This document shows positions 61,845-64,000 of a DNA stretch of 64,000 nt, one piece after another. Made by a program: the position numbers and the translations under genes. The stretch comes from Taishania sp045629585 (GTDB lineage: Bacteria; Bacteroidota; Bacteroidia; Flavobacteriales_D; Crocinitomicaceae): positions 68,078 to 132,077 of the forward strand of contig JAZQRM010000021.1 of the NCBI GenBank assembly GCA_045629585.1. Direction: 5' to 3'. The notes beneath the pieces were generated by a model. That model saw nothing but the letters and a program-made list of their open reading frames with translations, was not told the origin of the DNA and did not search any database. Within the stretch, counting starts at the first letter, position 1, and each line of letters starts with the position of its first letter.

Positions 61845-62031
61845 CAGTGAGTAGGGGCTTAGTCATATACCTTTAAAAAGGTAATTTATAATTAATCTAA
61901 ATAAAATTTAGTTATTATTTATTAACTTAAGATGCTCAGAACATACATTAAAATACAGCTAAATACCTGTATATCAACAGTAGTAATATCTTTTTATTAA
62001 CCTTTTCGAATGATCTTTAACAATATAAAAT

Positions 62032-63672
62032 ATGAGATATTCCAAAATATTTACTTCATTAATAGTTGCTTTTGCATTTTCAAATAGTAACTACGCTCAA
62101 AAAAATGAACCCAAATTGATGGTCGGCATAGTAGTTGATCAAATGTCGTATGAATATTTATACCGATTCTTTAATCACTTTGGTGATAGTGGTTTTAAAA
62201 GGATGATGAAAAATGGAACAAATGCACGAAACATGCATTATAACTATGTTCCAACCTACACTGGTCCTGGACATGCATCTATATATACGGGGACAACACC
62301 AGCTAATCATGGGATAATTGCAAATGATTGGTACGATTACACCACAGGAAAAGAATTAAATTGTGTTTACGATAAGGACGCTAAAACAGTGGGAAGTTTA
62401 TCAAATAAAGGAGAATATGCACCAACTCGCTTAATGGTCAATACAATAACTGACCAATTAAAAATGACTCATTCAGAATCTAAGGTGATTTCTCTTTCCA
62501 TCAAAAATAGAGGTGCTATTTTACCTGGAGGACATCTGAGTGACGGAACGTATTGGTTTGACGAGACGGTAGGGAAATTCATAACTTCTACCTTTTATCA
62601 AGATCAATTACCAGGATGGTTAAATAATTTTAATTCAAATGGTAAGGCAGACCTTTATGCAGAATCAACTTGGGATACATATCGTCCAATTGAGACGTAT
62701 AAAGAATCAATGGAGGATAACAACCCATATGAACATTTACTAGGGAATAAAATTAGTCCAACATTTCCTTATAATCTTAAAGAGATTTCAACTAAAGAAA
62801 CACGATATAGCACATTGATTTCAACTCCATTTGGTAATACACTTCTGAATGATTTGGCTATTGAAGCCATTAAAAATGAAGGACTTGGTAGGGGAGCTGT
62901 GACTGATTTTTTAGCAATTTCATTTTCTTCCCCTGATCTAATTGGCCATATGTTCGGACCTCAATCCAAAGAAATTCAAGATACATATATTCGTCTAGAC
63001 CTTGAAATAGAAAGACTTTTGAAAACTTTAGATAAACAGGTTGGAAAAGATAATTATGTTGTATTTCTAACTGCTGATCACGCTGTGGTACCAGTTCCAC
63101 AATTATTAATTGATAAAAAATTACCTGGTGGATATGTTTATTTGAAGGAGCCTATTCAAGAAATGAATGCGGTCTTTAAGGAAAAATATGGTAAGGAATT
63201 AATTCTTCATTCAACAAATCTAAACCTATATTTAGATCGTAGTTTTATGACTTTAAATAAAATTGATCGAACTGAAATAGATAACTTTATTATTACATTT
63301 TTGATGAATATTGATGGAATTAAAAGGGTATATTCATGTAATCAGTTATTAAATAGTGCTGGAGACCAGTGGTTTGACATGGTTCGAGCTGGATATCATC
63401 CTAACGAAAGTGGCGATATTTTATTTGTATTGGAAAGTGGGTATTTAGCTAAATCTACTAAAAAAAGCGATAGTGAAAAGGGGACAAGTCACGGTTCACC
63501 TTTTGCTTATGATACGCACGTGCCCTTTCTTATATTTGGAAAAAATATCCCTAAACAAGAGATTTCTAGAAAAACAAAAATTATTGACATTGCTCCATCC
63601 ATTGCAGAAATTATGAATATATCGTTTTCTCATGGAACAACTGGTAATGTAATTGTTGAACTTTTCAAATAG
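62032..63672 (+). CDS. PafA-like secreted alkaline phosphatase
   Basis: A 546-residue protein with a signal peptide (cleavage near NYAQ, residue 22). The alkaline phosphatase superfamily metal sites are visible: VGIVVDQMSYEYLYRF (Asp), the nucleophile Thr in YTGPGHASIYTGT, SSPDLIGHMFGP (Asp and His), LTADHAVVPVP (Asp-His) and GSPFAYDTHVPFLIFG (His). The Thr nucleophile and GPGHASIYTG match PafA, a phosphate-insensitive phosphomonoesterase of Bacteroidota periplasm. It releases phosphate from sugar and other monoesters. It stands alone, with its terminator possibly at 63819-63856. Confidence 0.93.
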   Translation: MRYSKIFTSLIVAFAFSNSNYAQKNEPKLMVGIVVDQMSYEYLYRFFNHFGDSGFKRMMKNGTNARNMHYNYVPTYTGPGHASIYTGTTPANHGIIANDWYDYTTGKELNCVYDKDAKTVGSLSNKGEYAPTRLMVNTITDQLKMTHSESKVISLSIKNRGAILPGGHLSDGTYWFDETVGKFITSTFYQDQLPGWLNNFNSNGKADLYAESTWDTYRPIETYKESMEDNNPYEHLLGNKISPTFPYNLKEISTKETRYSTLISTPFGNTLLNDLAIEAIKNEGLGRGAVTDFLAISFSSPDLIGHMFGPQSKEIQDTYIRLDLEIERLLKTLDKQVGKDNYVVFLTADHAVVPVPQLLIDKKLPGGYVYLKEPIQEMNAVFKEKYGKELILHSTNLNLYLDRSFMTLNKIDRTEIDNFIITFLMNIDGIKRVYSCNQLLNSAGDQWFDMVRAGYHPNESGDILFVLESGYLAKSTKKSDSEKGTSHGSPFAYDTHVPFLIFGKNIPKQEISRKTKIIDIAPSIAEIMNISFSHGTTGNVIVELFK

Positions 63673-64000
63673 TTCTATTTGTCATAATGTTTATCGCTAG
63701 AATTGCTTAAAAGAAACAAATACATATAACAATGCGAAATTCTTGCTTTAGAAAATTAGGAATAAATAGTTATCCTCAAAGGTTCATATATGTAATTTTG
63801 TGTAATTATATTAGTATGAGGTGTGGATAGACTTATGTATCTACACCTTTTTTTTAGTTACTAAATATTCTATACTGTTAGAATAGCTTTGACATTGTAA
63901 TTCAGTTTTGTAAATCCTAGTTAAAATTATGTTTCTAATTACAATAAAACTCTTGTAAGCGAATCTTTATTAATACCTGCTTTCTAATTCAGTTTAAACT
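63673..64000. other. right-edge spacer without a convincing gene
   Basis: These 328 bases are AT-rich. A strong hairpin terminator lies at 63819-63856. A 32-codon open frame (63732-63830) has no protein-like pattern. An exact TAGCTTTG -7-like octamer at 63884-63891 may belong to the next gene, which would start beyond the window. Confidence 0.6.
63819..63856 (+). terminator. strong rho-independent terminator
   Basis: AGGTGTGGATA (63819-63829) pairs with TATCTACACCT (63838-63848) with a single G-T pair around an 8-base loop, followed by eight T. It lies 146 bases after the PafA-like stop codon. Confidence 0.88.

Noticed and set aside
63732..63830. 32-codon open frame near the right edge
   Set aside because: No membrane helix, no protein-like composition, and it runs into the terminator stem.
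1..64000. Mobile elements, prophage, CRISPR or defence islands
   Set aside because: No transposase, integrase, phage structural, Cas or restriction-modification gene, and no direct-repeat array was seen; base composition appears even across the window by eye.

Overview
The window reads as chromosomal DNA from a low-GC member of the Bacteroidota, most likely order Flavobacteriales. This is an inference from gene content: several secreted proteins carry a C-terminal type IX secretion (T9SS) sorting domain, there are TonB-dependent heme-uptake and HmuY-type proteins, a single-chain alpha/beta 2-oxoacid dehydrogenase E1, a bamD - Rpb6/omega-like - coaBC - DUF4835 - recN cluster, and promoter-like sites of the Bacteroidota form TTG-N(about 19)-TAnnTTTG. 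The genus cannot be named from the sequence alone. No rRNA, insertion sequence, prophage, CRISPR array or integrase was seen; the region looks like ordinary vertically inherited core genome with compact operons.

Layout. 1-4.6 kb: the 3' part of a TolC-type efflux protein, a NarL-type response regulator, a secreted serine hydrolase and a T9SS cargo protein. 4.6-7.8 kb (minus): thrS-infC-rpmI-rplT. 7.9-14.7 kb: a ComEC-like protein, then minus-strand lipoprotein, TsaC, lipoprotein, MutS2-like ATPase and radC. 14.8-20.5 kb: a GH3 hydrolase, GNAT acetyltransferase, thioredoxin-like protein, SDR reductase and the fused E1. 20.5-21 kb: an unlisted 37-codon membrane micro-ORF and tRNA-Thr/tRNA-Gly behind a good promoter. 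21-31.3 kb: a T9SS nuclease, then a long minus-strand series with a helical-repeat protein, a fused SpmA/SpmB membrane protein, a glutamine amidotransferase, YciO, RluF, a membrane EEP phosphatase, two rhomboids and mutL. 31.4-47.5 kb (plus): a GH3/beta-lactamase fusion, ligA, dapA, a lipoprotein, nrnA, two FKBP lipoproteins, an M23/LysM peptidase, bamD, an omega-like subunit, coaBC, DUF4835, recN and GSCFA. 47.6-55.4 kb: an ECF sigma factor with a membrane partner, mdh, a beta-helix lipoprotein, rpmE2, a WG-repeat protein and a TonB-like protein. 55.4-61.8 kb (minus): miaE and a heme-acquisition operon. 62-63.7 kb: a PafA-like phosphatase.

How the genes work together. Three themes recur: envelope biogenesis and turnover (two GH3 enzymes, one fused to a penicillin-binding/beta-lactamase domain, LysM-M23 peptidase, BamD, FKBP lipoproteins, DUF4835, rhomboids), genome maintenance (MutS2-like, RadC, MutL, LigA, RecN), and translation (L20, L35, IF3, ThrRS, L31, TsaC, RluF, MiaE). 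The most distinctive block is the heme operon, which pairs a T9SS-secreted HmuY-like protein with a HmuY-like lipoprotein and one TonB-dependent receptor. I did not find a clearly undescribed multi-gene defence or mobile system. The best candidates for something new are the membrane micro-ORF at 20575-20685, the 25-residue W-L/Y repeat protein at 22753-23238, the sigma/membrane-partner pair with a T9SS type-B-like C terminus, and the WG-repeat/TonB-like pair.
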